A stretch of DNA of 64,000 nucleotides from Bradyrhizobium sp. WSM1417 (GCF_000515415.1 NZ_KI911783.1:598501-662500), one strand, 5' to 3'; positions 16,648 to 25,915 are shown, counted from the first letter of the stretch. Numbers and translations: made by a program. Notes: a model not told the origin generated them from the sequence alone.

Positions 16648-18156
16648 ATGGATACGCTCGTCAACGTCGCTCATGGGTTTGGCGTCGCGCTCCTGCCGAT
16701 CAACCTGCTCTATTGCTTCATCGGCGTCTTCATCGGTACGCTGGTCGGCGTGCTGCCAGGCATCGGGCCGATCTCGGCGATGTCTCTGTTGCTTCCAGTG
16801 ACACTGTCAGGAACGCCGGAATCCGGCATCATCATGATGGCGGGGATCTATTACGGCTCGATGTATGGCGGCTCGACCACCTCGATCCTGGTCAATATCC
16901 CGGGCGAGGCGGCTTCCGTCGTGACCTGTATCGACGGCCACCAGATGGCGAAGCAGGGCCGTGCCGGCCCTGCGCTGGGCATCTCCGCCTTCGGCTCCTT
17001 CATCGCCGGCACATTTTCGCTCGTTGCGCTGATGCTGGTGGCGCCTCGGCTCGCCAACATCGCCATCGCGTTTGGCCCTGCCGAATATTTTAGCCTGATG
17101 GTGCTCGGCCTCATCGTGCTCACGTTCCTCACACAGGGATCAATGCCGAAGGCGCTCCTGATGGCGTGTATCGGCGTCGTGCTCGGACTGATCGGGCTCG
17201 ACAGCATCACGGCGCAGCCGCGGCTGACGTTCGGCCGCATGGAGCTGATCGACGGCATCGGACTCGTGCCCGTCGTGATGGGCCTGTTCGGCGTCGCCGA
17301 GGTGCTGCTCAATACCGAGCAGGCGATCAAACGCGATATCATCAACGCCAAGATCACGCAGCTGTTGCCCAACAAGGCCGATTGGCAAGCGAGCGCCGGC
17401 CCGGTGGCGCGCGGCACGTTACTCGGCTTCCTGCTCGGCATCCTCCCGGGCGGCGGCGCGGTGGTGGCCTCGTTCGCGTCCTATGCCCTGGAGAAGCGGC
17501 TGTCGAAAACACCGGAGCGTTTCGGCCATGGCGCGATCGAGGGCGTAGCGGGTCCCGAATCCGCCAACAACGCGGCGGCCGGAGGCGCTTTCATTCCGCT
17601 GATGACCTTGGGCATCCCTCCGAACGTGGTGATGGCGCTGCTGCTCGGCGCCTTCGTCATCCACGGCCTGCAACCGGGGCCGCTGCTGATCACGCAAAAC
17701 CCCGGCCTGTTCTGGGGCATCATCGCCAGCATGTATATCGGCAACGTGATGCTGCTGATCCTCAATTTGCCGCTGATCGGCATGTGGGTGCAGCTGCTCA
17801 AGCTGCCCTACAACATCCTGTTCCCGCTGATCATCCTGTTCACGATCCTGGGGGTCTATTGCTCGAGCAACAATGTGTTCGACGTCTATGTGATGATCGC
17901 GTTCGGGATCATCGGCTATTTCATGCGCAAGCTCGGCTTCGAACCCGCGCCGCTGGTGCTGGCATTCGTGCTGGGACCGATGATGGAGAACAATTTGCGC
18001 AAGTCGCTGATCCTGTCGCAGGGCGACCTCTGGACCTTCGTGCAGCGGCCGATCTCGGCAGCGTGTCTTGCGCTCGCGCTGGTGCTGCTGATAGCGCCGC
18101 TATTGCCCGCGTTGCGCAAGAAGCGCGAGCTCGTGGCGCTGGATGAGGGGGCGTGA
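16648..18156 (+). CDS. tctA: Tripartite tricarboxylate transporter large membrane subunit
   Basis: A 502-residue, highly hydrophobic protein of the TctA family with about a dozen membrane segments. Recognisable family motifs are GVLPGIGPISAMSLLLP at the N-terminus, YYGSMYGGSTTSILVNIPGE, the GILPGGGAVVASFASYALEK repeat of the first motif, and GPESANNAAAGGAFIPLMTLGIP. It forms the proton- or sodium-driven transport pore and works with TctB and the TctC binding protein. The gene is the last of the tctCBA operon and ends ten bases from the convergent cyclic-di-GMP gene, leaving almost no room for a terminator. Confidence 0.95.
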   Translation: MDTLVNVAHGFGVALLPINLLYCFIGVFIGTLVGVLPGIGPISAMSLLLPVTLSGTPESGIIMMAGIYYGSMYGGSTTSILVNIPGEAASVVTCIDGHQMAKQGRAGPALGISAFGSFIAGTFSLVALMLVAPRLANIAIAFGPAEYFSLMVLGLIVLTFLTQGSMPKALLMACIGVVLGLIGLDSITAQPRLTFGRMELIDGIGLVPVVMGLFGVAEVLLNTEQAIKRDIINAKITQLLPNKADWQASAGPVARGTLLGFLLGILPGGGAVVASFASYALEKRLSKTPERFGHGAIEGVAGPESANNAAAGGAFIPLMTLGIPPNVVMALLLGAFVIHGLQPGPLLITQNPGLFWGIIASMYIGNVMLLILNLPLIGMWVQLLKLPYNILFPLIILFTILGVYCSSNNVFDVYVMIAFGIIGYFMRKLGFEPAPLVLAFVLGPMMENNLRKSLILSQGDLWTFVQRPISAACLALALVLLIAPLLPALRKKRELVALDEGA

Positions 18157-18166
18157 GGGTTTGGTC

Positions 18167-19903
18167 TCAGCTTGCCGCGGGCAGTGCGCTGTCCGGCGGC
18201 GCTCCCCAGGGGCGGTCGGCTGAGGCGAGCCCGATCAGGCGGCCCTGGATGTAGTCGCAGCCCCAGTCGCGCAGCATGTTCGCGGCTTCTTCGTCCTGGA
18301 CCCATTCGGCCACCGTCTTGATGTCGAGGCGGCGGGCGAGGTCGATCAGGGTCTGCACGAAGGCGCGGTCGTCGGCGGAACGAGTGATGTTCTGCACGAA
18401 GGCGCCGTCGATCTTCACGATATCCACGCCGAGCTTGCGCAGATTGCGGAACGAGGTGTAGCCGGCGCCGAAATCGTCGATGGCGATGCGACTGCCGAAA
18501 TTCTTCAGCCGGGTGACGAAGCCGCGCACATCGTCGATGTCCTGGATCGCGACGGTTTCGGTGATCTCTACGATCAGCCGCTCGGCGACACCCGGATGGG
18601 CGCGCATCAGAGATTCGATTCCCGCCCACCAATCCGGATCCATGGTGGTGTCCGGCGAAATGTTGAGGCTGAGGCAGATGTCGGGCGCGGCCGCGAGCTC
18701 GGCGACCACGAGCTCGAGCACGCGGTGATCGACCAAGCGGATCAGCCCGAGCCGTTCCGCGACCGGCACGATGTCGGGCGCGAGCAGCACCTGGCCGTCG
18801 CCCTGGTCCATCCGCACCAGGCATTCGTGAAAGGCGCACTCGCGCGAGAGGGCAGCAACCACCGGCTCATAGGCAAGCTTGATGCGGCGCTCGTTCAGTG
18901 CGGTGACGATCTCGTCGGTGACGCGGATGTTGACGCGGCGTTGGGCGTCGCGCGCGGCATCCGGGCGCCAGGCTGCGAACGAGCCGACGCGGCGTTGTTT
19001 GGCGGTGTCCAGGGTCTCGTGGGCGCGATTGACGGCTTCATCGGTGTTGCGGGCATAGCGCGGCACGCTGACCGCGCCGATCGAGGCGGTAACCGATACC
19101 GGGCCGGATTTGGTCGGCACGACCTCGTCGCGGATGCCGGCGAGGAAGCGCTCGGCGGCGACGTTCATGTCGTCGACGGTGCAGTTCTTCAGGATCAGGC
19201 CGAACTTGTTGCCGGAGAAGCGGCCGAGCACGTCGCCGCCGCGCAAGCGCGCGCGAATGCGCGTGGCGACGTCGAGGATCACGGCGTCGGCGACGTCGAA
19301 GCCGAAGGCGTCGTTGACACGCGCGAGATGATCTATGCCGACCAGCATGAAGGCTGCGGTCGAGCGAAAACGGGTCGTCTCCTCGATGGCTTCGGCCAGC
19401 GCGGCGATCAGATGCGAGCGATTGAGCTCGCCGGTCAGCGGATCGAGCCGGGCCAGCTTCGTCAGTTCCTCGTCGCGGGCATGGCGTTCATTGTTGATGC
19501 GGACGGATCCGATCGCACGCACCGGACGGCCGTCGGGGCCGGCGAACCAGCGGCCGGTCTCCTCGATCCAGACCACGGGATCGGCGGCGCTCATGCGCAC
19601 GCCGTACTCGACCCGGTAGGGCGTGCCGTCGGCGCCATGCACGGCTGAGGTCTGCGCCAGCGCGGCGGTCCGCAGCGATTGCGCGGGCTCGATCAGCCTG
19701 GCGAATTCCGCGCCGGTGGCCATCCGTTCGGCGGGAATCCCGGGGAAGATGGCGATGACCTGCTCACCCCAGACGATGGCATCGCTGGCGATGTCCCAGG
19801 CGAACACGGCCTGGCCAAGGGCGGCCAGGATGTCGGAGGCTTGCGGCAATGCGGGGGTCAAAATCGCCTCGTTTCGGGACAGCGGGGAGTCCTGAGTCGG
19901 CAC
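18167..19903 (-). CDS. PAS-GGDEF-EAL protein with degenerate catalytic motifs
   Basis: The 578-residue protein has an N-terminal PAS-like domain (AVFAWDIASDAIVWGEQV...), a GGDEF-fold domain at about 155-315 and an EAL-fold domain at about 330-570. The GGDEF signature is replaced by FSGNKFGLIL, so cyclase activity is unlikely; this domain may bind GTP or regulate. The EAL signature reads HECLVRM, with Cys for Ala, but other phosphodiesterase residues persist: the Glu in EITETVA, DDFGAGYTSF, KIDGAF and the glutamate pair in QDEEAA. The enzyme may still hydrolyse cyclic-di-GMP or act as a receptor. The start is a GTG with a weak ribosome binding site. It converges on tctA with ten bases between stops. 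Confidence 0.88.
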   Translation of the reverse strand: MPTQDSPLSRNEAILTPALPQASDILAALGQAVFAWDIASDAIVWGEQVIAIFPGIPAERMATGAEFARLIEPAQSLRTAALAQTSAVHGADGTPYRVEYGVRMSAADPVVWIEETGRWFAGPDGRPVRAIGSVRINNERHARDEELTKLARLDPLTGELNRSHLIAALAEAIEETTRFRSTAAFMLVGIDHLARVNDAFGFDVADAVILDVATRIRARLRGGDVLGRFSGNKFGLILKNCTVDDMNVAAERFLAGIRDEVVPTKSGPVSVTASIGAVSVPRYARNTDEAVNRAHETLDTAKQRRVGSFAAWRPDAARDAQRRVNIRVTDEIVTALNERRIKLAYEPVVAALSRECAFHECLVRMDQGDGQVLLAPDIVPVAERLGLIRLVDHRVLELVVAELAAAPDICLSLNISPDTTMDPDWWAGIESLMRAHPGVAERLIVEITETVAIQDIDDVRGFVTRLKNFGSRIAIDDFGAGYTSFRNLRKLGVDIVKIDGAFVQNITRSADDRAFVQTLIDLARRLDIKTVAEWVQDEEAANMLRDWGCDYIQGRLIGLASADRPWGAPPDSALPAAS

Positions 19904-20073
19904 AGGATAAAGCCAGATTCGCCATTGACCCTAGGCAAAGTTGATAAACAATTTGGAAACCACGTTTCCTCACGCGCAGGAACCAAACCGGCCCGCCCGG
20001 CATAGGCCTTGCGAGTACATGACACGCACTGGCGCCAGCGTCTCGAAACGCGACAATCTGCGCCGGGTCAACG

Positions 20074-20343
20074 GTGATTGCGATGTTGAGTACCGATCGA
20101 TCGAACGCGTCGGACAACGGCACGGGCTCGGCCCTGGTGCCGCTGATGCCGATTTTGCAGTGGGTCCACAAGGCACCGCTGCCGCGCCCCGACCCCAGCT
20201 TCGTCACCCAGCTCATGGCCAATGCCGAGCATCTGCCCCAGGCGAGCCGGCTGCGCCGCGTGTCTTCCGAGGATGCGCAGGTTGCCTATGGCAGCAAGCG
20301 CCCGCTTCCAAGCGTCACCGCGCGTACGCGGCAGGTGGCTTGA
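20074..20343 (+). CDS. Small conserved-looking protein of unknown function
   Basis: A possible 89-residue protein; the start is GTG at 20074 or ATG at 20083. It is moderately basic, with no signal peptide, membrane segment or cysteine. The core LPRPDPSFVTQLMANAEHLP followed by SRLRRVSSEDAQVAYGSKR resembles short uncharacterised proteins that I associate with rhizobia. It is not masked by another convincing gene and stands divergent from the degenerate GGDEF-EAL gene, converging on a membrane-protein gene. I do not recognise a function. Moderate confidence that it is expressed. Confidence 0.5.
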   Translation: MIAMLSTDRSNASDNGTGSALVPLMPILQWVHKAPLPRPDPSFVTQLMANAEHLPQASRLRRVSSEDAQVAYGSKRPLPSVTARTRQVA

Positions 20344-20357
20344 AGCCTTGAAGTAGA

Positions 20358-21071
20358 TCAGCGAGGCGCGTCGGGAGACGGCTGGGTGCCGTTGCCCGGC
20401 TGCAAATGCGGCGAAGGGATTTCCGGCGAGGCCGTGCTCTGGACCGGCTTCGGCGCAGGATGATCCATCAGCACGGATTCGGCGACCGACTGCGCGGAGG
20501 GTGCGGATGCGGGCGGCGCAACGACCGGCTCGAACTTGGGCTCGACCACTGCTTCATCGACTGCCGCTTCAGCCTGACGCCTGCCCTTTCGCGGCGCTGG
20601 TGCCGCTTCGGTGACATAAGCGACGCGGCGGCGCGTGCGCTGGGCGATGCCGCCGAGGAAATCGGCCATCGCCAGCAGCACCAGAAGGAAATAGGTGGAG
20701 TTGCCGAATTTCGGCCACATGACGAACTCGGCCGCAGCCGCACCGAACACGATCAGCGACAGCAAATGATCCATGAGGAATTTCGAGCCGGGCCGTGCGC
20801 CCTTGACCACTTCGAGCAGCAGCAGCACGACACCTAGCGCGAGCATCACGTCGGAGAGCGTGACCGGCCAGGCCTCGCCCGTGATCATCGGCACCTTGAA
20901 CAGCACGTCCGTAAAGGACACGCTCGGCATCAGGAAGGCGATGATGTTGTAGACCGCGAGCGGGATCAGGAGCAGCGGGAAACCGACCATCGGCGAAATG
21001 CCTTCTCGATCAAGATAACCAGACAGGACAATGCGGCGGCGAAGCATTCGCTCCGCCGCCGTCACTGTCAT
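20358..21071 (-). CDS. Integral membrane protein of unknown function
   Basis: The 237-residue product has about four membrane helices in its first 140 residues (MVGFPLLLIPLAVYNIIAFL, LSDVMLALGVVLLLLEVV, HLLSLIVFGAAAAEFVM, YFLLVLLAMADFLGGIA), then a cytoplasmic tail from about residue 150 that is rich in Pro, Ala and charged residues. The tail is low-complexity and probably disordered. I do not recognise the family. It reads in the same direction as rpmF and mtgA, starting 62 bases after rpmF, so it may be transcribed with them. An envelope role is possible but unproven. Confidence 0.75.
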   Translation of the reverse strand: MTVTAAERMLRRRIVLSGYLDREGISPMVGFPLLLIPLAVYNIIAFLMPSVSFTDVLFKVPMITGEAWPVTLSDVMLALGVVLLLLEVVKGARPGSKFLMDHLLSLIVFGAAAAEFVMWPKFGNSTYFLLVLLAMADFLGGIAQRTRRRVAYVTEAAPAPRKGRRQAEAAVDEAVVEPKFEPVVAPPASAPSAQSVAESVLMDHPAPKPVQSTASPEIPSPHLQPGNGTQPSPDAPR

Positions 21072-21133
21072 ATCTCATGGGTTGGCCGAAATCAGGCAGG
21101 CGAAATCATCCTGCCTGGGGAAAGGTCCTGAAT

Positions 21134-21316
21134 TCAGGACTCTTTCTTCTTCAGGACCTGACGGCCCTTGTACATGCCGGTCTTGAGGTCGAGATGATGC
21201 GGACGACGGAGCTCGCCGGAATCCTTGTCTTCCACATAGGCCGGCTTCTTGATGGCGTCAGCCGAGCGGCGCATGCCACGGCGCGACGGCGAGGTTTTTC
21301 TTCTCGGAACGGCCAT
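21134..21316 (-). CDS. rpmF: 50S ribosomal protein L32
   Basis: A 60-residue basic protein starting [20 protein letters not shown], the hallmark L32 N-terminus, with the alphaproteobacterial [20 protein letters not shown] tail. The zinc-binding cysteines found in some L32 proteins are absent, so this is the C-minus (zinc-independent) form, as usual in this group. It is part of the large ribosomal subunit. It lies downstream of mtgA on the same strand with a 169-base gap, which probably contains its own promoter. Confidence 0.98.
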   Translation of the reverse strand: MAVPRRKTSPSRRGMRRSADAIKKPAYVEDKDSGELRRPHHLDLKTGMYKGRQVLKKKES

Positions 21317-21485
21317 TTCAGTATCCTCTAGGGATTGGTGTCATCAGGGCATCGTCCACGAGGGGACGGCTCAGCACCCGCAAACCGAGGCGAGCTGAAT
21401 GCCGGTCAAGGCCGGGCTTATAGAGGAAGGCCTGCCTTAAATCTAGGGCTCTGGGCCGGAAAAAGCGCCCGAAAAGGACCCGAAA

Positions 21486-22160
21486 TCAGCGATTCTCCCG
21501 CCAGCAGGTTGAAAGCGAGCTGGCCTGCGCCCTCGCCACATAGGTCCCGGCCAGTCGCCGGACGCCCGGTCCCGGCGTTCTGGCGCTGCGCTTGACCGGA
21601 TTCGGCAGGATCGAGGCCAGAAGCGCCGCCTCCCGGGGGGAGAGGTTAGCTGCCGACTTGCCGAAAGCATAGGCGCTGGCCGCCTCGGCCCCAAATTGGC
21701 CCTGCGGGCCGAGCTCGGCGATGTTGAGGTAGATTTCCAGAATCCGTGTCTTGGGCAGGACGAGATCGATCCACAGCGCCAACGGGAATTCCAGCGCCTT
21801 GCGGACGAAGTCCCGCCCCTGCCAGAGAAACAGGTTTTTCGCCACCTGCTGGGTAATGGTGGAGGCGCCCCGGAACGGGGTGCCGTCCTCCCGGGCATCG
21901 TCGACCGCCTCACGCAGCGCCCCCCAATCGATGCCGTGATGCTTGCAGAAATGGGCGTCCTCAGCCGCCACCACCGAGCGTGGCAGCGAGGGCGACATCG
22001 CCGCCAGATCGATCCAATCCCGCTGCATCGGCGCCCCCCGAAGCGAGCGCCAAATCATCAGCGTCGAAACGGGATGGCCGGTGCGGTAGAACGGCGCGAT
22101 GACATAGGGCGCGAGAGCCGCGACCGCGAGCACCAGGAGAAGGATTTTGACGACGCGCAA
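21486..22160 (-). CDS. mtgA: Monofunctional biosynthetic peptidoglycan transglycosylase
   Basis: The protein (224 residues) has one N-terminal membrane anchor ([19 protein letters not shown]) and a single GT51 transglycosylase domain. The catalytic glutamate motif is [19 protein letters not shown], followed by [16 protein letters not shown] and [14 protein letters not shown]. There is no transpeptidase domain, so it is MtgA and not a bifunctional penicillin-binding protein. It polymerises lipid II into glycan chains on the periplasmic face. The start is a TTG with GGAAAGG six bases upstream. It is divergent from the prenyl diphosphate synthase gene. Confidence 0.95.
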   Translation of the reverse strand: MRVVKILLLVLAVAALAPYVIAPFYRTGHPVSTLMIWRSLRGAPMQRDWIDLAAMSPSLPRSVVAAEDAHFCKHHGIDWGALREAVDDAREDGTPFRGASTITQQVAKNLFLWQGRDFVRKALEFPLALWIDLVLPKTRILEIYLNIAELGPQGQFGAEAASAYAFGKSAANLSPREAALLASILPNPVKRSARTPGPGVRRLAGTYVARAQASSLSTCWRENR

Positions 22161-22320
22161 ATCAACCTTTCCGGCGCAGAACGAAACGCGGCCACAAGCC
22201 CGGCATTAAGTCTGTGATAATTCGGGCCTTTTCCAGCACTTTTTAGGCCTTCCAAACGATTGACTGAGGCGGGCGCATAAAGGATTGTCCCGCCGAATTT
22301 TAGTTCTGGAGCCCTTCTTG

Positions 22321-23244
22321 ATGACCGGCACGTCCCCGTCCGATTTCGCCAAACGTCTGGACAAGACCGCTGATGACACCGAAGCCCTGCTCGGGCGCCT
22401 GCTGTCGGACGACATTCTGCCCGATGAGATCGCCCGGCCCAAGCGACTGATGGACGCAATGCGCTATTCGAGCCTCAACGGCGGCAAGCGCCTGCGGCCG
22501 TTCCTGGTGGTCGAGAGCGCGGCCGTGTTCGGCGTGCCGCGCGAAGCCGCGCTGCTCGCCGGTGCGGCGCTCGAATGCATCCACTGCTATTCGCTGATCC
22601 ATGACGATCTGCCGGCGATGGACAATTCGGACCTGCGTCGCGGCCGTCCGACCCTGCACAAGAAGACCGACGACGCGACCGCGATCCTCGCCGGCGACGG
22701 CCTCCTGACGCTCGCCTTCGACATCATCACCCGCGACGAGATCCATCGCGACGCCAATGTGCGGCTTTTGCTGACCCGCGCGCTGGCGCGCTGCGCCGGC
22801 ATCGGCGGCATGGTCGGCGGTCAGATCCTCGATCTCGCCGGCGAAGGGCGCTTTGGCGGCAACGAACCGATCGACGTCGCCCGTATTCAGCAGATGAAGA
22901 CCGGCGCGCTGCTGCGCTACGGCTGCATCGCCGGCGCGATCCTCGGCCAGGCCTCGCAAAAGGAATATCAGGCGCTCGACGATTACGGTCGCGCGCTCGG
23001 CGAAGCCTTCCAGATCGCCGACGATCTGCTCGACGTCGAAGGAGATGCCGCCGCGCTCGGCAAGCCTGCCGGCGCCGATGCAGCGCTCGGCAAGACCACC
23101 TTCGTCACCCAGCTCGGAATTGAAGGCGCCAAGCAGCGCGTCCGCGACCTGCTCGCGCGGGCTGACAGTGCCGTGTCGATCTTCGGCGAACGGGCCGCCG
23201 TGTTGCAAGCGGCTGCGCGGTTCGTCGCCGAACGCAAGAACTAG
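22321..23244 (+). CDS. ispA: Short-chain polyprenyl diphosphate synthase (farnesyl diphosphate synthase type)
   Basis: A 307-residue member of the trans-prenyltransferase family. The first aspartate-rich motif is DDLPAMDNSDLRRGRPT, with the two-residue insertion of the bacterial farnesyl-type enzymes, and the second is DDLLDVEGD. GGKRLRPFLV and the GGQILDLAGEG segment are also conserved. It condenses isopentenyl diphosphate with allylic diphosphates, probably to farnesyl diphosphate (geranylgeranyl cannot be excluded), feeding quinones, hopanoids and undecaprenyl carriers. I use the ATG at 22321; a start at 22285 would add twelve residues without homology value. The DUF1345 gene follows seven bases after the stop. 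Confidence 0.9.
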   Translation: MTGTSPSDFAKRLDKTADDTEALLGRLLSDDILPDEIARPKRLMDAMRYSSLNGGKRLRPFLVVESAAVFGVPREAALLAGAALECIHCYSLIHDDLPAMDNSDLRRGRPTLHKKTDDATAILAGDGLLTLAFDIITRDEIHRDANVRLLLTRALARCAGIGGMVGGQILDLAGEGRFGGNEPIDVARIQQMKTGALLRYGCIAGAILGQASQKEYQALDDYGRALGEAFQIADDLLDVEGDAAALGKPAGADAALGKTTFVTQLGIEGAKQRVRDLLARADSAVSIFGERAAVLQAAARFVAERKN

Positions 23245-23251
23245 CCGTGCG

Positions 23252-23941
23252 ATGACGGGCGGCACCAAAGAGGATCCCGCCCTCGCCCGCTTTCGCAAGA
23301 TGTCGCGGCCGATGCGGCTGATTTATGCGCGGCCGCGGACGTTCATCTCCCTTGGTGTCGGTATCCTCGTCTGCCTGCTTTTGCCGGGCTCACCCCGGCT
23401 GACGACGCGGCTTGTGCTCGGCTGGGATGCGCTGATCGCGGTCTATCTCGTGCTGGTCTACGCGATGATGCTGTGCAACGACCACCAGCACATCCGCCGC
23501 GCCGCTGCGATGCAGGACGACGGCCGCTTCGTGATTCTGCTGGTGACGGCGATCGGCGCATTTGCGAGCATCGCAGCCATTGTCGCCGAGCTCGGCGTCC
23601 ACCGCGGCGCCGCGGAGCTGACCATCGCGATCACGACCATCGCACTATCCTGGGCCGCGGTGCACACGACTTTCGCTCTGCATTACGCGCATGATTATTA
23701 TCGGCACCCAACGCCAGGTGGCCTCGAGTTTCCCAGTCGCGACAAGGAGGACCACGCCGATTATTGGGACTTCGTCTACTTCTCGTTCGTGATCGGCATG
23801 ACCGCGCAGGTCTCCGACGTCGGCATATCCGACAAGACCATCCGCCGCACCGCCACCGCGCACGGCATTATCTCATTCATCTACAACACGGCCTTGCTGG
23901 CGCTGACGGTCAACATCGCGGCGAGCGCGATCTCGACGTAG
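23252..23941 (+). CDS. DUF1345 family membrane protein
   Basis: I start this gene at the ATG at 23252, just after the prenyl synthase stop; the longer open frame into that gene is spurious. The 229-residue product has about five membrane helices. The conserved stretches AVHTTFALHYAHDYYR and DFVYFSFVIGMTAQVSDVGI identify DUF1345, a family of unknown function. The conserved His and Asp/Glu residues between helices could bind metal or a quinone, but no activity is established. Close spacing to the prenyl synthase implies co-transcription. Confidence 0.85.
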   Translation: MTGGTKEDPALARFRKMSRPMRLIYARPRTFISLGVGILVCLLLPGSPRLTTRLVLGWDALIAVYLVLVYAMMLCNDHQHIRRAAAMQDDGRFVILLVTAIGAFASIAAIVAELGVHRGAAELTIAITTIALSWAAVHTTFALHYAHDYYRHPTPGGLEFPSRDKEDHADYWDFVYFSFVIGMTAQVSDVGISDKTIRRTATAHGIISFIYNTALLALTVNIAASAIST

Positions 23942-23943
23942 TC

Positions 23944-24065
23944 GTCGTCCTGGCGAAAGCCAGGACCCATTGCCACCGGCTGTGGTTTTGCGAAGACTGG
24001 TGGTTGGCTCCTCGGCGCCGCAACTTCTCCCTGGGGTAATGAGTCCTGGCTTTCGCCAGGACGAC
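23944..24065. repeat. Dispersed palindromic repeat, GTCGTCCTGG type, copy 2
   Basis: The unit runs from GTCGTCCTGGCGAAAGCCAG to CTGGCTTTCGCCAGGACGAC, so each end is itself a hairpin and the two ends are inverted copies of each other. The middle (GGTTTTGCGAAGACT, AACTTCTCCCTGGGGTAATG) matches the copy at 2453-2594 closely. It fills the gap between two convergent genes. Confidence 0.85.
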
Positions 24066-24073
24066 ATTGGGAG

Positions 24074-25915
24074 TTAATTACAGACCTCGGCGTTGGCATC
24101 GTTGCCGGGGCCGCCGCCGCCGCGATATTCGAGATGGCAGCCGCGGTTGACCGCACGACAGCCGCTGTTGTTGCAGAATAGCTGCCCGCCACTTGAGCGG
24201 CGGCTGGTGCCAGCGGCAGCAGCGATGCCCGCAGCGCCACCAAAGCCGCCCGCTGCTCCGGCAGCCTCACCGCCGGCTTGGCGCCGCTGCCGTGCGGGAC
24301 GCTCGTCGGCATCGTCACGCTTTGCGGTCGCAGGCTTGGCGGTCGCAGGCTTGGCGGGCTTGGCGACACGCTGCTTCTCGCATTCGTTGTCGTCGTTGAT
24401 CGCAAAGCCATCACGGCAGACGATCTTGGTGCACTTGTCGCCGTCGGCCTTGAAGCCGTGCTCGCAAACCAGCGGACAGACGCGCGACTGTTTCGACTTG
24501 ACCGTGTCGAGTGCATCGGTGCTCGCCACCTTCACGTCGAGCTTGGTGCCGGCATAACGATTGAACTGCGACAACGAGCGCTGCGCGGACGTCGTCCAGT
24601 TGCCGTCGGCGGCGCCGGAGAAGCAGCCGACGCGCCCGAGCTCGGTCTGCACCGAGCGGCTGAGATCGGCCGGCGCGGTGGCTGGCGTCAGCGACGCAAC
24701 GTTGGTGCCGGCTGGGCTTGCCGTGCTGGCTGGCGCTGCACTGGGCGCCGCGGCGGCGAGATTGACGCGCTGCTGCTCGGCGGCGGCCGCCTGCTGCTGC
24801 GCCTGCTCCTTGGCCTTTTGCGCGGCAAGCTGTACCTGCTCTGCGGCCTTCGCATCGGCGGCTGCCTTGGCCTGCGTATCCTTCTGCGCGCCAACCGCGG
24901 CAAGACGATCGCGCTCGGCCTCGGCCTGTTTCGCCTTCTCGGTGGCCGCCGCATGAGCCTGCTCGGCGCCGATTTTTTCGAGCTGAAGCTTGGCAAGGCT
25001 CGCATAGAAGCCGTCGGAATGCTGGGCGAGGAACGCCTCCCATGCCGGCCTGTTGCCGACCTGGAGCGCGAGCTCGTAATCGCGGCGGATGTCGGCTTGC
25101 GGGTTCGGCGCGGGCGCAGCGGCAGCCGCAGCCGTCACCTTAACCGGCACCAGCGGCACGTCCTCGCCGCCGAGCGAGCCATAGACGAACGGCTCCTGCT
25201 TGTTACCTGTCGACTTGAGCACGTCGTCGCGCACGAAGCCGAAGGCGCGGCGGACGTCGAGGCCCGGCGTCGTCAGATGCTTGGACAGCGCCACGGTGAA
25301 GGGGCTGTTCGCACCGTCGCCGTCCTGCGCCGTGAAGCCGGCCTTGGCCGAATAGGCGATCAGCGTGTTGGGGCTGGTCGGCTCAACCTGGGCGAGGCCG
25401 CGGCCGATGCCGCGCGAGGCGACCGTGCGCTTCATGGTCTTGCCGAACGGATTGTCACGGCAGGCATCCAGGATCACCAGGCGAAGCTGCTTGGCCGGTT
25501 CGACCGCGACCAGGACGCGGTCGAGGGAGAGCGCCTCGTCAAAGACGTCGGTGTCACGCTCCAGCTTGGCGTCGACAGGGATCAGATAGTTCGAGCCTTC
25601 GACCTCGATGCCGTGGCCGGCATAATAGACCACAGCGATATCGGCATCGCGGGTCCCGTCGGCGAATTCGCGCAGCACGCGCCGCGTCTCCTGCGCCGTC
25701 AGATCGCGCCGGGAATCGACGATGTCGAACCCGGCCTCCTTCAGCGTCCTGGCCATCACCGAACCGTCATTGACGGGGTTCGTCAGCGACGGCGCATGCT
25801 GATAGGCGGAGTTGGCGATCACCAGCGCGACGCGCTTCCCGGCGAAAGCGGGCCCGGCGCCGAATAGCAGCGCGACGGCGAGGAGAAGTGGGCAAAGTCT
25901 GAGCAATTTGCGCAT
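24074..25915 (-). CDS. Secreted caspase-like protein (peptidase C14 family)
   Basis: The ATG at 25915 has GGAAG upstream and begins a signal peptide (LLRLCPLLLAVALLFGAGPAFA), giving 613 residues; a frame reaching back to 26335 is not coding. Residues 27-240 form a caspase-fold domain with the catalytic dyad His101 (VVYYAGHGIEVEGSNY) and Cys152 (LVILDACRDNPFG). Next comes an Ala/Gln/Lys-rich coiled-coil region (about 330-450), then a domain resembling peptidoglycan-binding repeats (VQTELGRVGCFSG) and a Cys-rich tail (VCPLVCEHGF, CTKIVCRDGF). The product should be a periplasmic or surface cysteine peptidase of Arg/Lys specificity (orthocaspase-like). Its substrate and role are unknown. It is monocistronic. 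Confidence 0.88.
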   Translation of the reverse strand: MRKLLRLCPLLLAVALLFGAGPAFAGKRVALVIANSAYQHAPSLTNPVNDGSVMARTLKEAGFDIVDSRRDLTAQETRRVLREFADGTRDADIAVVYYAGHGIEVEGSNYLIPVDAKLERDTDVFDEALSLDRVLVAVEPAKQLRLVILDACRDNPFGKTMKRTVASRGIGRGLAQVEPTSPNTLIAYSAKAGFTAQDGDGANSPFTVALSKHLTTPGLDVRRAFGFVRDDVLKSTGNKQEPFVYGSLGGEDVPLVPVKVTAAAAAAPAPNPQADIRRDYELALQVGNRPAWEAFLAQHSDGFYASLAKLQLEKIGAEQAHAAATEKAKQAEAERDRLAAVGAQKDTQAKAAADAKAAEQVQLAAQKAKEQAQQQAAAAEQQRVNLAAAAPSAAPASTASPAGTNVASLTPATAPADLSRSVQTELGRVGCFSGAADGNWTTSAQRSLSQFNRYAGTKLDVKVASTDALDTVKSKQSRVCPLVCEHGFKADGDKCTKIVCRDGFAINDDNECEKQRVAKPAKPATAKPATAKRDDADERPARQRRQAGGEAAGAAGGFGGAAGIAAAAGTSRRSSGGQLFCNNSGCRAVNRGCHLEYRGGGGPGNDANAEVCN

